64,000 nt of DNA from Sphingomonas sp. QA11 (GCF_028473665.1 NZ_CP098774.1:5451501-5515500), one strand, 5' to 3'; shown: positions 31,306 to 39,440, numbered from the stretch's first letter. Notes: generated by a model from the sequence alone, not told the origin. Numbers and translations are program-made.

Positions 31306-32985
31306 ATGAGCCGGATCCTGATCCTGGGGGGCTATGGGGGTTTCGGCGCGCGGCTGACGCGCCGGCTCGCCGGGCGTGGCTATCATATCCTCGTCGCCGG
31401 TCGCAATGCGGAGAAGGCGCGTGCCTTTTGTGCCGGGCTTGGCGGCACGGAGCCGGTGGTCGCCGACCGCGACGGCGATCTCGACCGGGTGCTCGCCGGG
31501 CATCGCCCCGACCTGCTGATCGACGCGGCCGGGCCGTTCCAGAACAGCGGCTATCATGTGCCGCTCGCCTGTGCGCGGGCGGGGGTGCCGTATCTCGACC
31601 TGGCCGATGCCCGCGATTTCGTGACCGGGATCGGTGCGCTCGACGCCATGGCGATCGAGGCGGGCGTGGCGATCGTTTCGGGCGCGTCGAGCGTGCCGGC
31701 GCTGTCAGGCGCGGTCGCGCGGTACCTCGCGGACGGGATGACGCGGGTAACCCAGGTCGAGGTGGCGATCAGCGCGTCCAACCGCGCGACCGCCGGTCCG
31801 TCGGTCGCCGCCGCGATCCTTTTCTATGTCGGCAGGCCGGTGCGGCTCTGGCGCCATCGCCGCTGGACGCGCGGATGGGGTTGGCAACAACTGCGACGGG
31901 AGACCTTCGCGATGGCTGGCGTGCCGGAGGTGCGCGGCCGCTGGGTTGCGCTGGCCGAGGTGCCCGATCTCGACCTGATGCCCGATATGCTGCCGGGCCG
32001 ACCGGCGGTGATGTTCCGCGCGGGCACCGAGATTGCGCTGCAGACGATCGGCCTGTGGCTGCTGAGCTGGCCGATCCGCTGGTTGGGCCTGTCAGCCGCT
32101 CGGCTCGCACGGGTCCTGCTGCCGCTGCAACGCCTGACCCGTGCGCTGACCAGCGATCGTTCGGCCATGTCGGTGCGGCTGGCGGGCGAGGGCGCGGAGG
32201 GCTTCATCGAGCGTCGCTGGACGTTGATCGCCGAACGTGGAGACGGGCCGGAGACGCCGACGCTGGCGGCAGTGCTGCTGGCGGAGGCGATGCTGGCGGG
32301 CCGGTTGCCGGCGGGCGCGCGGGACGCCGGGCGGCTGCTTGAACTTGTCCAGTTCGAGCCGTTGTTCGCCACGCTCGCGATGCGGCACGAGACGGTCGAG
32401 GTGCGTCTGCCGGACCCGCTCTACCGGCGCGTGATGGGGCCGGCGTTCGACGCGCTGCCGGGTGCTGTCCGCGCGATTCACCGGGTCTGCCGCGATGGCG
32501 GCGCCTCGGGCGAGGCGCGGGTGGAGCGCGGTACTGGTCTGCTCGCGCGGATCGTCGCGCGGATCATGGGTTTTCCGCCGGCGGGCACGCACAGGCTGCA
32601 TGTCGGGTTTGCCGAGCGCGATGGAGTGGAAACCTGGACGCGTTCCTTTGGCCGTCATGCTTTCACCAGCCGGCTGAGCCAGCAGGGCGGACGGCTGGTC
32701 GAGCGGTTCGGGCCGCTGCGTTTTCATTTCGATCTGCCGTCCGACGGGCAGGGCTTGCGGATGGTGATTCGGCGCTGGACGTGCCTCGGCATTCCCCTGC
32801 CGCGCGCGCTTGCGCCCCGAAGTGACGCGCGGGAGTGGCAGGAGGGCGGCCGCTTCCGCTTCGACGTGCCCATCGCGCTGCCGCTGATCGGGCTGGTGGT
32901 GCATTATGACGGGTGGCTGGTGCCTTCGCCGTCTCCCCTCCCTGTCAGGGAGGGGGACGGATTCAGGCGAGCGGCCCGTCCGTAA
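31306..32985 (+). CDS. Saccharopine-dehydrogenase-like NADP-binding protein fused to DUF4166
   Basis: A 559-aa protein. Residues 1-130 are a Rossmann domain: SRILILGGYGGFGARLTRRL (GxxGxxG), YHILVAGRNAEKARAF, and LLIDAAGPFQNSGYHVPLAC, typical of saccharopine-dehydrogenase-like proteins. The C-terminal ~190 residues (VMGPAFDALPGAVRAIHRVC, IVARIMGFPPAGTHRLHV, ETWTRSFGRHAFTSRL, LVERFGPLRFHFDL) match DUF4166, which often joins this oxidoreductase. One hydrophobic stretch near residue 250 may contact membrane. The substrate is unknown, possibly a lipid or polyketide. ATG 31306 has AAGGA upstream. Its end overlaps the GNAT gene tail to tail by 23 nt. Confidence 0.85.
   Translation: MSRILILGGYGGFGARLTRRLAGRGYHILVAGRNAEKARAFCAGLGGTEPVVADRDGDLDRVLAGHRPDLLIDAAGPFQNSGYHVPLACARAGVPYLDLADARDFVTGIGALDAMAIEAGVAIVSGASSVPALSGAVARYLADGMTRVTQVEVAISASNRATAGPSVAAAILFYVGRPVRLWRHRRWTRGWGWQQLRRETFAMAGVPEVRGRWVALAEVPDLDLMPDMLPGRPAVMFRAGTEIALQTIGLWLLSWPIRWLGLSAARLARVLLPLQRLTRALTSDRSAMSVRLAGEGAEGFIERRWTLIAERGDGPETPTLAAVLLAEAMLAGRLPAGARDAGRLLELVQFEPLFATLAMRHETVEVRLPDPLYRRVMGPAFDALPGAVRAIHRVCRDGGASGEARVERGTGLLARIVARIMGFPPAGTHRLHVGFAERDGVETWTRSFGRHAFTSRLSQQGGRLVERFGPLRFHFDLPSDGQGLRMVIRRWTCLGIPLPRALAPRSDAREWQEGGRFRFDVPIALPLIGLVVHYDGWLVPSPSPLPVREGDGFRRAARP
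32935..32955. repeat. Palindrome at the shared 3' ends of two convergent genes
   Basis: CCCCTCCCTG / T / CAGGGAGGGG is a perfect 10-bp inverted repeat with a 1-nt loop. It lies inside the last codons of the saccharopine-dehydrogenase-like gene and just past the stop of the opposing GNAT gene. It resembles a dispersed sphingomonad palindrome and could end transcription from either side. Confidence 0.5.
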
Positions 32986-33502
32986 AATCCCGCCTGGCAA
33001 TCGCATAGGTCACATGGCGCATCACCGCATCGCCGATCCGGTATTCCTGCACCCGGTCGGTCAGTACGCCGCCGATCTTCTCGACCGCCTTGCGCGACCG
33101 GAAATTCTGGTCGCCGATGCGAAAGATGACGGTGTCGTAGGAGCCGAACGCATGAGTCAGCATCAGGCGCTTCATCTCGCGGTTCCAGCCGCCGCCCCAG
33201 CGGTCGCAGGCGACGAAGGTCCAGCCGATCTCGACTTCGCCCGGGTTCGCAAAGAGTTCCGAATAGCGCGAGAAGCCGAAGACACGATTATCGGCGCGGT
33301 CGCGCGCGACCAGCCCGCCGCGATCGGCCAGCGCCTCCTCGAAGAACTTCCTGAACACCGGCTCGCGATAGCGTTCGCGCATCGGGTGCATCGCCCAGAT
33401 CGCCGGATCGGACGCCACCGCGAACAGCGCGTCCCAATCCTCGTGCACCTGCGGACGCATTGTGAGCAGATCGCCCGATAAGGTCGGCTGGAAATCGAAC
33501 AT
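32963..33502 (-). CDS. GNAT-family N-acetyltransferase (RimJ/RimL type)
   Basis: A 179-aa protein of the RimJ/RimL-like acetyltransferase group. LTMRPQVHEDWDALFAVASD (N-terminal helix) is followed by GWTFVACDRWGGGWNREMKR, the acetyl-CoA region of this subgroup (usually W.G.G.N...K), and RIGDQNFRSRKAVEKIGGVL, the conserved N.RS..A.E..G motif. It acetylates an amine of a protein or small molecule; the acceptor is unknown. ATG 33502 is the family start. Confidence 0.9.
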   Translation of the reverse strand: MFDFQPTLSGDLLTMRPQVHEDWDALFAVASDPAIWAMHPMRERYREPVFRKFFEEALADRGGLVARDRADNRVFGFSRYSELFANPGEVEIGWTFVACDRWGGGWNREMKRLMLTHAFGSYDTVIFRIGDQNFRSRKAVEKIGGVLTDRVQEYRIGDAVMRHVTYAIARRDFTDGPLA

Positions 33503-33628
33503 GCAGTGCTCCCTTCTTGGCGATTCGTCTGGCGCCGGAAAAAGGCGATGTCGTGGCGCTGATCGGGCGCCCCGTTGGCACGGACCGGAAGCGCTGTTAG
33601 CCTTCCGCTCCTGGGGAGGTGCGCGCCG

Positions 33629-34642
33629 ATGATGGACGACACAGGCATCTGGCGGACCCGGCTGATCTCGCTCGCGATCGTCACCGCGATTTTCCTTCTC
33701 CCCGTTCTGGCCCTTCTCTGGCTGACGGCGGTGCCGGGTACCTCCCATGCCGGCCCGCTTCCGCCGCTTACTCCTGCCGAAGCGCAGCTCGCGGCAAGGC
33801 TGCGCGGGCACGTGACCGCCATTGCCAGCGTGCCGCACAATGTCGAACATCCGGTCGAGCTTAAACGCGCGGCGCGGCATATCGAGGGCGCGCTGGCCGG
33901 TATGGGCTATGCCGTGCGCCGCCAGAACTTCAGCGCAGGCGGGGAGCGGGTGCGCAATATCGAGGTGGCGATCGATCCCGCCACGCCCGATGCGCCGACC
34001 CTGGTGGTCGGTGCCCATTATGACAGCGCGTTCGACGCGCCGGGCGCGAACGACAATGGCAGCGGCACCGCAGCCGTGATCGAACTGGCGCGGAGTCTTG
34101 CCGATCTGCGCGGCAAGGCGGCGCTGCGCATCAGGCTGGTACTGTTCGTCAACGAGGAGCCGCCCCGGTTCAAGACTCCCCTGATGGGCAGCGTCGTCTA
34201 TGCGGCGCAACTGAAACGCAGCGGCGAGCCTGTATTCGGCATGATCAGCCTCGAAACGCTCGGCTATTACAGCGACCGGCCGGGCAGCCAGCATTATCCC
34301 TGGCCGCTCGGCATGCTCTATCCGCAGACCGGCAACTTCGTCGCGTTCGTCGGCACGACTGACGCGCGGGGCTTCGTGCGTCGAACGGTCCGGTCGTTCC
34401 GGGAGGTCGCGCGCTTTCCGAGTGTAGGCGGGACCGCGCCAGGTTTCGTCCAGGGTGTCGACTGGTCGGATCACTGGGCCTTTTCGGCCGAAGGATTTCC
34501 CGCCCTGATGGTCACCGACACCGCGCCATTCCGTTACCCCTATTATCATGATGTCGGCGATACGCCGGACAAGGTCGATTACGACCGGCTCGCGCGTGTG
34601 GTCACGGCGCTCGACCTGACGATCAGAAAGATGGGGAGATGA
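33629..34642 (+). CDS. M28-family zinc aminopeptidase, membrane-anchored
   Basis: A 337-aa protein. One N-terminal helix (LISLAIVTAIFLLPVLALLW) anchors or exports it. The peptidase domain has VVGAHYDSAFDAPGANDNGS (His and Asp zinc ligands), VLFVNEEPP (catalytic Glu pair), QGVDWSDHWAFSAEGFPALM and PYYHDVGDTPDKVDY (last His ligand), all in M28 order. It releases N-terminal amino acids from peptides in the periplasm. GGGGAGGT lies 8 nt before ATG 33629. The next gene overlaps by 4 nt (ATGA), so the two are translationally coupled. Confidence 0.92.
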   Translation: MMDDTGIWRTRLISLAIVTAIFLLPVLALLWLTAVPGTSHAGPLPPLTPAEAQLAARLRGHVTAIASVPHNVEHPVELKRAARHIEGALAGMGYAVRRQNFSAGGERVRNIEVAIDPATPDAPTLVVGAHYDSAFDAPGANDNGSGTAAVIELARSLADLRGKAALRIRLVLFVNEEPPRFKTPLMGSVVYAAQLKRSGEPVFGMISLETLGYYSDRPGSQHYPWPLGMLYPQTGNFVAFVGTTDARGFVRRTVRSFREVARFPSVGGTAPGFVQGVDWSDHWAFSAEGFPALMVTDTAPFRYPYYHDVGDTPDKVDYDRLARVVTALDLTIRKMGR

Positions 34643-35079
34643 CGATGCGGTTCCCGGTCCTGGCCCTGTTGTTGGCCGCGATGCCCCTTTCGGCGGCCAC
34701 GCCGCCCGCGGGGGACAGCGCGGGACTGGTCGCGTTTGCCGATGCCTTCGACCGGGCGCAGCTCGCCAAGGATGGCGCGGCGCTCGAGCGAATGGTGGCG
34801 GACGACCTCGTCTTCATCGACGGGTCGGGCAAGCGGCTGGACAAGAAGGCGTTCATCGAGGGCTGGACGGCGCCCGGCGATCGCTTCGAGCTGATCGTCC
34901 TGCGCGATCGCACCGTCGTCATGCTCGGTCCCGATGCCGGCGTGGTGGGCGCCGAAACCACCCTGCGCGGCGTCTCGGGTGGGGATGCCTTTGTCAGCCA
35001 TTTCCGTTTCGCCGACACCTTCCGCCGCACCGGCCGCCGCTGGCAGGCAGCGCATATCCAGGTCACGCGCATGCCCTGA
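34639..35079 (+). CDS. Exported NTF2-like (DUF4440/SnoaL) protein
   Basis: A 146-aa protein with a signal peptide (FPVLALLLAAMPLSAATPPA) and a cone-shaped NTF2-like fold: FADAFDRAQLAKDGAALERM, VADDLVFIDGSGKRLDKKAF, RGVSGGDAFVSHFRFADTFR, RRTGRRWQAAHIQVTRMP. The final W.aaH.Q.t strand is typical of DUF4440 proteins. Function ranges from ligand binding to isomerisation. It overlaps the M28 gene by 4 nt, so a joint periplasmic role is possible. Confidence 0.85.
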   Translation: MTMRFPVLALLLAAMPLSAATPPAGDSAGLVAFADAFDRAQLAKDGAALERMVADDLVFIDGSGKRLDKKAFIEGWTAPGDRFELIVLRDRTVVMLGPDAGVVGAETTLRGVSGGDAFVSHFRFADTFRRTGRRWQAAHIQVTRMP

Positions 35080-35194
35080 TAGCGGTAACACATGCAGTTT
35101 ACGTATGCTGCAATGCAATATTTGCACTTGCGAGCGAATCTGTTGCAGTGCACAACGACTGTGCCTTTCAGGCATCCTCTCCTAAAACTTTCAC
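35080..35194. other. Gene-free stretch leading into a terminator; possible small RNA
   Basis: About 115 bases between the end of the NTF2-like gene and a textbook terminator at 35195. It is AT-richer than its surroundings and contains TTGCAC at 35122 and the unpaired pyrimidine motif CATCCTCTCCT shortly before the hairpin. Such a motif is often seen in riboregulators that pair with ribosome sites. No frame is coding. It could be just a 3' untranslated region. Confidence 0.3.
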
Positions 35195-35221
35195 GGCCGG
35201 TCTCGTACCGGCCTTTTTTTT
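35195..35221 (+). terminator. Rho-independent terminator
   Basis: GGCCGGT (35195-35201) and ACCGGCC (35207-35213) form a perfect 7-bp stem with a 5-nt loop, followed by eight T residues (35214-35221). It ends plus-strand transcripts from the M28/NTF2-like pair or a small RNA starting in the gap before it. Confidence 0.9.
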
Positions 35222-35554
35222 GTCCGCGATCCGGCTATGAAGAGTCGCCGTCGTATCGCCCGACACGAGAAAAGAAACGCCCAGGAGCGGAAGAGCCGCC
35301 GGAAAGACCGGCACCGGCGAAACGACAGCGCGGGGGATCGAGCCGCCACAGGCGCTCTCCCCCGCATCTTCCTCCATCACGTTGTCCCTGGGGAGATCTA
35401 CTTGCCGGAAGCGGGTCGCGATGCCGTCGGCGCCGGAGTCATTGTCGTTGACCAGCAACAAGGTGCGTGGCGACAGCGGGCCGCATTTTTCGGAGGCGGA
35501 GCCTGCCAGGTGTCGGGCCTCGCCCCTGCCTGCGGATTGTCGTCTGCCCGAGGG
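35222..35554. other. Gene-free stretch, nothing certain
   Basis: About 330 bases after the terminator. A minus-strand frame (about 35461 to 35168) contains LLLVNDNDSGADG and PVPVFPAALPLLG, faintly like the sorting end of a PEP-CTERM protein. It runs through the terminator and lacks a ribosome site, so it is at best a decayed remnant. No other feature is seen. Confidence 0.35.
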
Positions 35555-35773
35555 TCACCCTCGCTTTGGCCGATCGACTGGACCGAAAAGCGCCGGACCT
35601 TCGACCAGCATCGCCAGTCCGGAGAGGCCGACAAGGACGATGAAGGCAGCGAACAGCAGTTCGACGGCGGTTGCAGGATGATTGTCCGGCGGTCGCGTCT
35701 CCAGCAGCCGCAGCGCGATCATGGCAGCCGCGCTCGCCATCACCATCAAGGCCCCCGTCAATCGGGTCCGCAT
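35555..35773 (-). CDS. Small two-helix membrane protein
   Basis: A 72-aa protein from ATG 35773: RTRLTGALMVMASAAAMIAL is the first helix, and VELLFAAFIVLVGLSGLAML, about residues 38-57, is the second. A short hydrophilic loop (LLETRPPDNHPAT) separates them. A polar C-terminus ends VDRPKRG. No family is recognised and no clear ribosome site is seen, but the hydrophobic pattern and codon bias are convincing. The next minus-strand gene upstream ends 86 nt away. Confidence 0.55.
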   Translation of the reverse strand: MRTRLTGALMVMASAAAMIALRLLETRPPDNHPATAVELLFAAFIVLVGLSGLAMLVEGPALFGPVDRPKRG

Positions 35774-35858
35774 CGCTTTCGTCCTCGCGCCGGGCTGGCG
35801 CGAAGCCGACATGGGCGAAACGGGCGTTAAGTTTCGAGAGCGAAGCGGGCCGGCCGCG

Positions 35859-36233
35859 TTAAGATGATATTGGTGTCCCGGCCGCGTCGACGGCGTCCTC
35901 GCGGCAGGAGCCATCGAAATTGTCGACCGCAAGCTGGTCGCGGTGATCGGCGCTTGCTTCGCAAACCCATTCGACGAGCATCGCCGCGCGGCCCGATGCG
36001 TCAGCCTGCCGAAGCACCGATGCGACAAGGCGAGGGGTGGTGCCGAGCAGCAGGACGGCACGGCCGTCCGCCACTGGCGCGAACACCAGATAGCGGCCCC
36101 TTTCGATCGCTTCCTTCGCGTGGCCGCGATAGTCCGGTCGCACGTCTGCCGCAAAAGTCAGGGTTTCCGTCGGACGCTTCTTTCCGAAAATGCCGCTCAA
36201 CAATCGTAGGTCCCTCGAGATCGACTTATGCAT
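35859..36233 (-). CDS. Hypothetical protein, paralogue of 6592-6879
   Basis: A 124-aa protein from ATG 36233 (MHKSISRDLRLLSGIFGKKR). The central ~65 residues (GHAKEAIERGRYLVFAPVAD, then AVLLLGTTPRLVASVLRQAD) match the 95-aa protein at 6592-6879, and the C-terminal tail differs. It is soluble with no signal peptide. The shared core, AxxAIxxGRYLxF followed by LLLxxxPxLVAxVxxxAD, defines a small alpha/beta domain of unknown role. Confidence 0.65.
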   Translation of the reverse strand: MHKSISRDLRLLSGIFGKKRPTETLTFAADVRPDYRGHAKEAIERGRYLVFAPVADGRAVLLLGTTPRLVASVLRQADASGRAAMLVEWVCEASADHRDQLAVDNFDGSCREDAVDAAGTPISS

Positions 36234-36373
36234 ATGTCCGACACGGTCCAAACACGCCGGCGTGTTTGATCGAGCGCAAGCAACCGGCCCCCTAAAGACG
36301 TCACCGACCTTGATTCACCGCAGCGCCAAATCGCGCGATAATCGACAATCTTCGCACATCCCGGGAGCAGCGC

Positions 36374-36829
36374 ATGGCCGACGCCGATTCGATTGTCCGC
36401 TGGCTTCATCCAGCGGTCGTGCGCCAGGCCGGTTTTGCCGCCTGGACCGCCGATCCCGCCATCGCGACGCTGTTCGCGATCCTGCGCGATCTGGACAAGG
36501 CGGGGGCGCGGCTGGAGGCGCTCCAGCACGATCGCCCGGATCTCGGCGCGGATGCGGCGCGCGGCGATATCGGCGGGGTCGTCAGTCTTTATGAGCGATG
36601 CCCGGCGCATTTTTTCGGCCATGGCTGGCGCACCCGCGCCAATGGCGGTGCCTGTGCCGGCCTGTGGGAGTTGCTCGCCGCGCGCCGCGATGCCTGGATC
36701 GACGCGCGGCTGGAGGCGGAGGGATTCAGGCTCGATGCGGCGAGCGTGGAAAAGGACGAGCGGACCATGGCGCTTGGCGACGAGGCGATTCCGGTAGAGC
36801 TGGCCTGGACGCGGTTTCAAGCTGGCTGA
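36374..36829 (+). CDS. Hypothetical protein (151 aa)
   Basis: A soluble, largely helical protein from ATG 36374 (SIVRWLHPAVVRQAGFAAWT, ATLFAILRDLDKAGARLEAL, then YERCPAHFFGHGWRTRANGG). A central GGACAGLWELLAARRDAWID segment and a short beta end (PVELAWTRFQ) follow. Codon use is strongly coding. There are no membrane parts or signal peptide. The family is not recognised. It is followed 76 nt later by a lipoprotein gene on the same strand. Confidence 0.65.
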   Translation: MADADSIVRWLHPAVVRQAGFAAWTADPAIATLFAILRDLDKAGARLEALQHDRPDLGADAARGDIGGVVSLYERCPAHFFGHGWRTRANGGACAGLWELLAARRDAWIDARLEAEGFRLDAASVEKDERTMALGDEAIPVELAWTRFQAG

Positions 36830-36905
36830 TCGGAATCGCGCGTTTTCATCTTCACGGCGAAGGCTGATTGGCCGAGACTGAGGGGATCACCTCGGAGTCG
36901 TCGCG

Positions 36906-37295
36906 ATGAAGTTCCTTATGCTCGCTTCCGGTCTTGTCCCGGTGCTCACCCTGGCGCTTTCAGGCTGCGGCCAGCCCGCGTCGCAGCAGAATGCGACCGC
37001 CCAGGTGCCGGCCCAGGCCCCAGCCAAGCCGAACGTCGATTATCTCGCGCGGATCAATGCGCTCGCGCCGAAGCAGCGTGACGTCGTCTTCTACCGTGCG
37101 CTCGACGATTCGGGCAGCGATTGTCAGGCGGTCTCCAGCTCGGAACCGCGCGCGCCGGTGGAAGGCCACCCCGCCTGGACCGCGCATTGCGAGGACGGGC
37201 GTGCCTGGGTCGTCATCCTGCAGGACAGCGGCCTGTTGCAGATCGCGACCCCCGAGGGACTTGATCGCGCGACCGGCAACAAGACCGCCCCCTGA
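36906..37295 (+). CDS. Small lipoprotein
   Basis: A 129-aa lipoprotein: a hydrophobic signal (FLMLASGLVPVLTLALSGC) with lipobox LSGC (Cys 20) and a Gln/Ala/Pro-rich linker. A compact domain follows with two Cys likely to pair (SGSDCQAVSSSEPR, then AWTAHCEDGRAWVVILQDSG). The Asp at +2 is absent (it is Gly), so outer-membrane sorting is expected. No family is recognised, although the C-terminal pattern is conserved-looking. Confidence 0.75.
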   Translation: MKFLMLASGLVPVLTLALSGCGQPASQQNATAQVPAQAPAKPNVDYLARINALAPKQRDVVFYRALDDSGSDCQAVSSSEPRAPVEGHPAWTAHCEDGRAWVVILQDSGLLQIATPEGLDRATGNKTAP

Positions 37296-37412
37296 ACGGC
37301 CCGGCGTCGTTGAGATCCGCCACGCACTCAGGTCGGTCGCACGGCGCACATGATCGGAAAAGCTGCGGGTCGCGCCGTGCAATGCCTGGCTATTTGGTCT
37401 CGCCTGACGGAA

Positions 37413-37928
37413 TCATCCGCCGGCCGGCGCCGTGCCGAACAGCTCGATCGTGAACAACAGGGTGGCGCCGCCAGGGATCGGCCCGGTCGCTTCCGTGCCA
37501 TAGGCGAGGTCGGCCGGGATCGCGAATTCGAAGGTGTCGCCGACGGCCATCAGCGGCACGCCTTCCTGCCAGCCGCGGATCAGCCGGGGCAGGGGGAAGG
37601 TCGCGGGCGCGCCGCGGCCGACCGAACTGTCGAACTCGGTGCCGTCGATCAGCCGGCCAGTATAGTGGATCGTCACCACATCGGTTCGCGTGGGATGCGG
37701 TGCGCCCGCCGGCCCGGCCTTGATCCGCCGATAGCGCAGGCCGCTGCTGGTATAGTGCCATCCATCGGTCGCCTTGAGACCGAGCAGATAGAGCATCTGG
37801 CGGTTATGCCAGCCCGGGTCCTGGCTGTTGGTCGCGTCGGGCTTGTCCTGCGCCAGTGCCGCCGGGGCGTATGCCAACATCATTGCGGCCGTCATTGCCG
37901 TTGCCCACATCCTCGAACCCATCGTCAT
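37413..37928 (-). CDS. Exported FKBP-type peptidyl-prolyl isomerase
   Basis: A 171-aa protein with a signal peptide (WATAMTAAMMLAYAPAALAQ) and one FKBP domain. Landmarks are SGLRYRRIKAGPAGAPHPTR, DVVTIHYTGRLIDGTEFDSS (the VxVHYTG strand), FPLPRLIRGWQEGVPLMAVG (core V/L..W..G) and GATLLFTIELFG, the last strand. It catalyses prolyl cis-trans isomerisation during periplasmic protein folding. Length is normal for a single-domain FkpA-like enzyme without the dimerisation arm. It is a single gene. Confidence 0.92.
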   Translation of the reverse strand: MTMGSRMWATAMTAAMMLAYAPAALAQDKPDATNSQDPGWHNRQMLYLLGLKATDGWHYTSSGLRYRRIKAGPAGAPHPTRTDVVTIHYTGRLIDGTEFDSSVGRGAPATFPLPRLIRGWQEGVPLMAVGDTFEFAIPADLAYGTEATGPIPGGATLLFTIELFGTAPAGG

Positions 37929-37987
37929 CCTTTCATGCCCGGTCTCGTGCGCGCTCTATAGCGCACAGCATGGGCAGGGGAATTGGG

Positions 37988-38383
37988 TCACGTCGCGTCG
38001 GGGAGCGCACTTTCGATATCGGTTCTTGCGAAGTCGTCGCCGACGTAAAGCAGGCGGCACTCATGCTCGCGCGCCGTTTCATAAGCGAAGCAATCGCCGA
38101 AGTTGAGGCCGGCCGGGTGCACCCCCTTGCCCCATCGTGCATAAGCGTCCGCGATCCGCCGCGCCGACGCCGGTGTCACCGGCACGATATCGAAGCCGAG
38201 GCCTTCGATAAGCCCGGTCAGCTCTTCGCCGACGTTGCGCCGTGCCGCGACGATCAGCGCTTCCGCCACGGTTCCGGCGGAGATGACAAGGTCGCCTTCA
38301 TCTTCGAGCACCGCGATGCAGGCATTTGCCTGGGGCTCGTCAAGCAGAATTGCCATCAGGGCCGACGTATCGACCGCGATCAT
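37988..38383 (-). CDS. vapC: PIN-domain toxin (VapC family)
   Basis: A 131-aa PIN-domain ribonuclease: IAVDTSALMAILLDEPQANA (first Asp, residue 5), then SAGTVAEALIVAARR (second acidic residue), HPAGLNFGDCFAYETAREHE and CRLLYVGDDFARTDIES with the last acidic residues. VapC toxins cut tRNA or rRNA to stop growth. The gene overlaps the upstream antitoxin by 4 nt (translational coupling), the usual antitoxin-first layout. Confidence 0.93.
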   Translation of the reverse strand: MIAVDTSALMAILLDEPQANACIAVLEDEGDLVISAGTVAEALIVAARRNVGEELTGLIEGLGFDIVPVTPASARRIADAYARWGKGVHPAGLNFGDCFAYETAREHECRLLYVGDDFARTDIESALPDAT

Positions 38384-38637
38384 TCGGGCAGGCCGTCATC
38401 ACCATAGAGGAAATCCTGGCTTCGCGCGGCCATGGACCCCGAAATTTTCTTCGCTGCCCCGGATGCCCGCATCGCTTCGAGCAGGATCCGGCGTGCCTTG
38501 CGGTCCGGCAACGGATTCACCGGTACCAGACGGACGGCCGGGTGACCGTGGCGGGTGAGCACAATCTCATCGCCAGCTTCGGCGCGGCGTATCAGCTCGG
38601 TCAGTTGCGCTTTGGCCTCAGTCACCGATATACGCAC
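38380..38637 (-). CDS. Antitoxin of the Phd/YefM type paired with VapC
   Basis: An 85-aa antitoxin. The first ~50 residues are a Phd/YefM fold: MRISVTEAKAQLTELIRRAE, AGDEIVLTRHGHPAVRLVPV. It binds operator DNA. The C-terminal part (RKARRILLEAMRASGAAKKI to DFLYGDDGLPE) neutralises the toxin. The stop overlaps the VapC start by 4 nt. An operator with inverted repeats lies directly upstream. Confidence 0.92.
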   Translation of the reverse strand: MRISVTEAKAQLTELIRRAEAGDEIVLTRHGHPAVRLVPVNPLPDRKARRILLEAMRASGAAKKISGSMAARSQDFLYGDDGLPE

Positions 38638-38652
38638 CGCATAACCCCTTCT

Positions 38653-38704
38653 GGTCCATCCAATGGTCTATTGTCTGGCAATATAGACTATCAAATGGTC
38701 CATT
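38653..38704. promoter_or_regulatory. Operator region of the vapBC-type operon
   Basis: Four related 6-8-nt elements (TGGTCCAT, ATGGTCTAT, ATAGACTAT, ATGGTCCAT) lie within about 50 bases just upstream of the antitoxin start. GTCTAT (38666-38671) and ATAGAC (38683-38688) form a dyad. The arrangement is what a cooperative antitoxin-toxin autorepressor would bind. Confidence 0.6.
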
Positions 38705-38771
38705 TCAACGATCCGCGCATCGAATCATCCGGTGGCGTTCTTTGACGTGACTCAGGCTCCCTCGGCAGAAG

Positions 38772-39377
38772 TCAGGGTTTTTCGAGCGCCTTGGCCATAT
38801 CGAGATGCTTCTTCACCACTGGCACGATCTCGCTGGCGGCAGTCTTCAGGGAAGGGACGTCGCCGTCCTTCGCGAAGTTTTCCATCAGCTCCAGGGCATC
38901 GTCATGCGCGTCGATCTGGCCCGCGATATAGGCCTTGTCGAAGTCGGCGCCCTTCAGCTTGCCGAGATCGGTGAGATCGTCGTTCTGCCCGCCGGTCAGC
39001 GCCGGATCGGGGGTGATCGCCGGGCGGGCCCTGGCGGCGGCCGCCTCGATCTTCGCGGTCGACGCGGCATGCGCCTTGATCATGTCATTGGCGAAGGCCT
39101 TGACCCTGGCCGACGACGCGTTGGTCAGCGCCAGCTTGGCCGCGGCGATCTCGAAAGCGTCACTCTTCGCCGCGCTGTCGGCGAAGCTCTGGCCGTTCGG
39201 CGTGGGCTGGAGCGCGTCGCCCGCCGCATCGAGCGCGTTGGAGGCGGCGTTCCCGACATCGGTTATCGTCTCGCTGGTGGTGTTGATCGTTTCGTCGGCC
39301 GCCTGCTCGGCCTTCGGACCGCAGGCGGCGAGGCTGAGGGCGAGGACGGCCACTGCGAGCGGTGTGACGGCTTTCAT
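38772..39377 (-). CDS. DUF4142 lipoprotein
   Basis: A 201-aa protein: signal and lipobox LSLAAC (Cys 19), an acidic/Thr linker, then a DUF4142 helical bundle. KSDAFEIAAAKLALTNASSA, RVKAFANDMIKAHAASTAKI, then DFDKAYIAGQIDAHDDALEL and VPVVKKHLDMAKAL show the ferritin-like spacing. DUF4142 proteins are abundant in sphingomonads and often stress-induced; the role is unclear. ATG 39377 is chosen at the start of the signal. Confidence 0.9.
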   Translation of the reverse strand: MKAVTPLAVAVLALSLAACGPKAEQAADETINTTSETITDVGNAASNALDAAGDALQPTPNGQSFADSAAKSDAFEIAAAKLALTNASSARVKAFANDMIKAHAASTAKIEAAAARARPAITPDPALTGGQNDDLTDLGKLKGADFDKAYIAGQIDAHDDALELMENFAKDGDVPSLKTAASEIVPVVKKHLDMAKALEKP

Positions 39378-39440
39378 CGGGATATTCTCCGTTGGGTGCA
39401 GGCGGTTCGAACGCGTGGCCACGCGCGCTGTTCCCGCCTT

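Noticed and set aside
35168..35461. Minus-strand frame with PVPVFPAALPLLG resembling a PEP-CTERM tail
   Set aside because: There is no Arg cluster after the hydrophobic part in frame, it runs through a strong terminator, and it has no ribosome site. At best a remnant.
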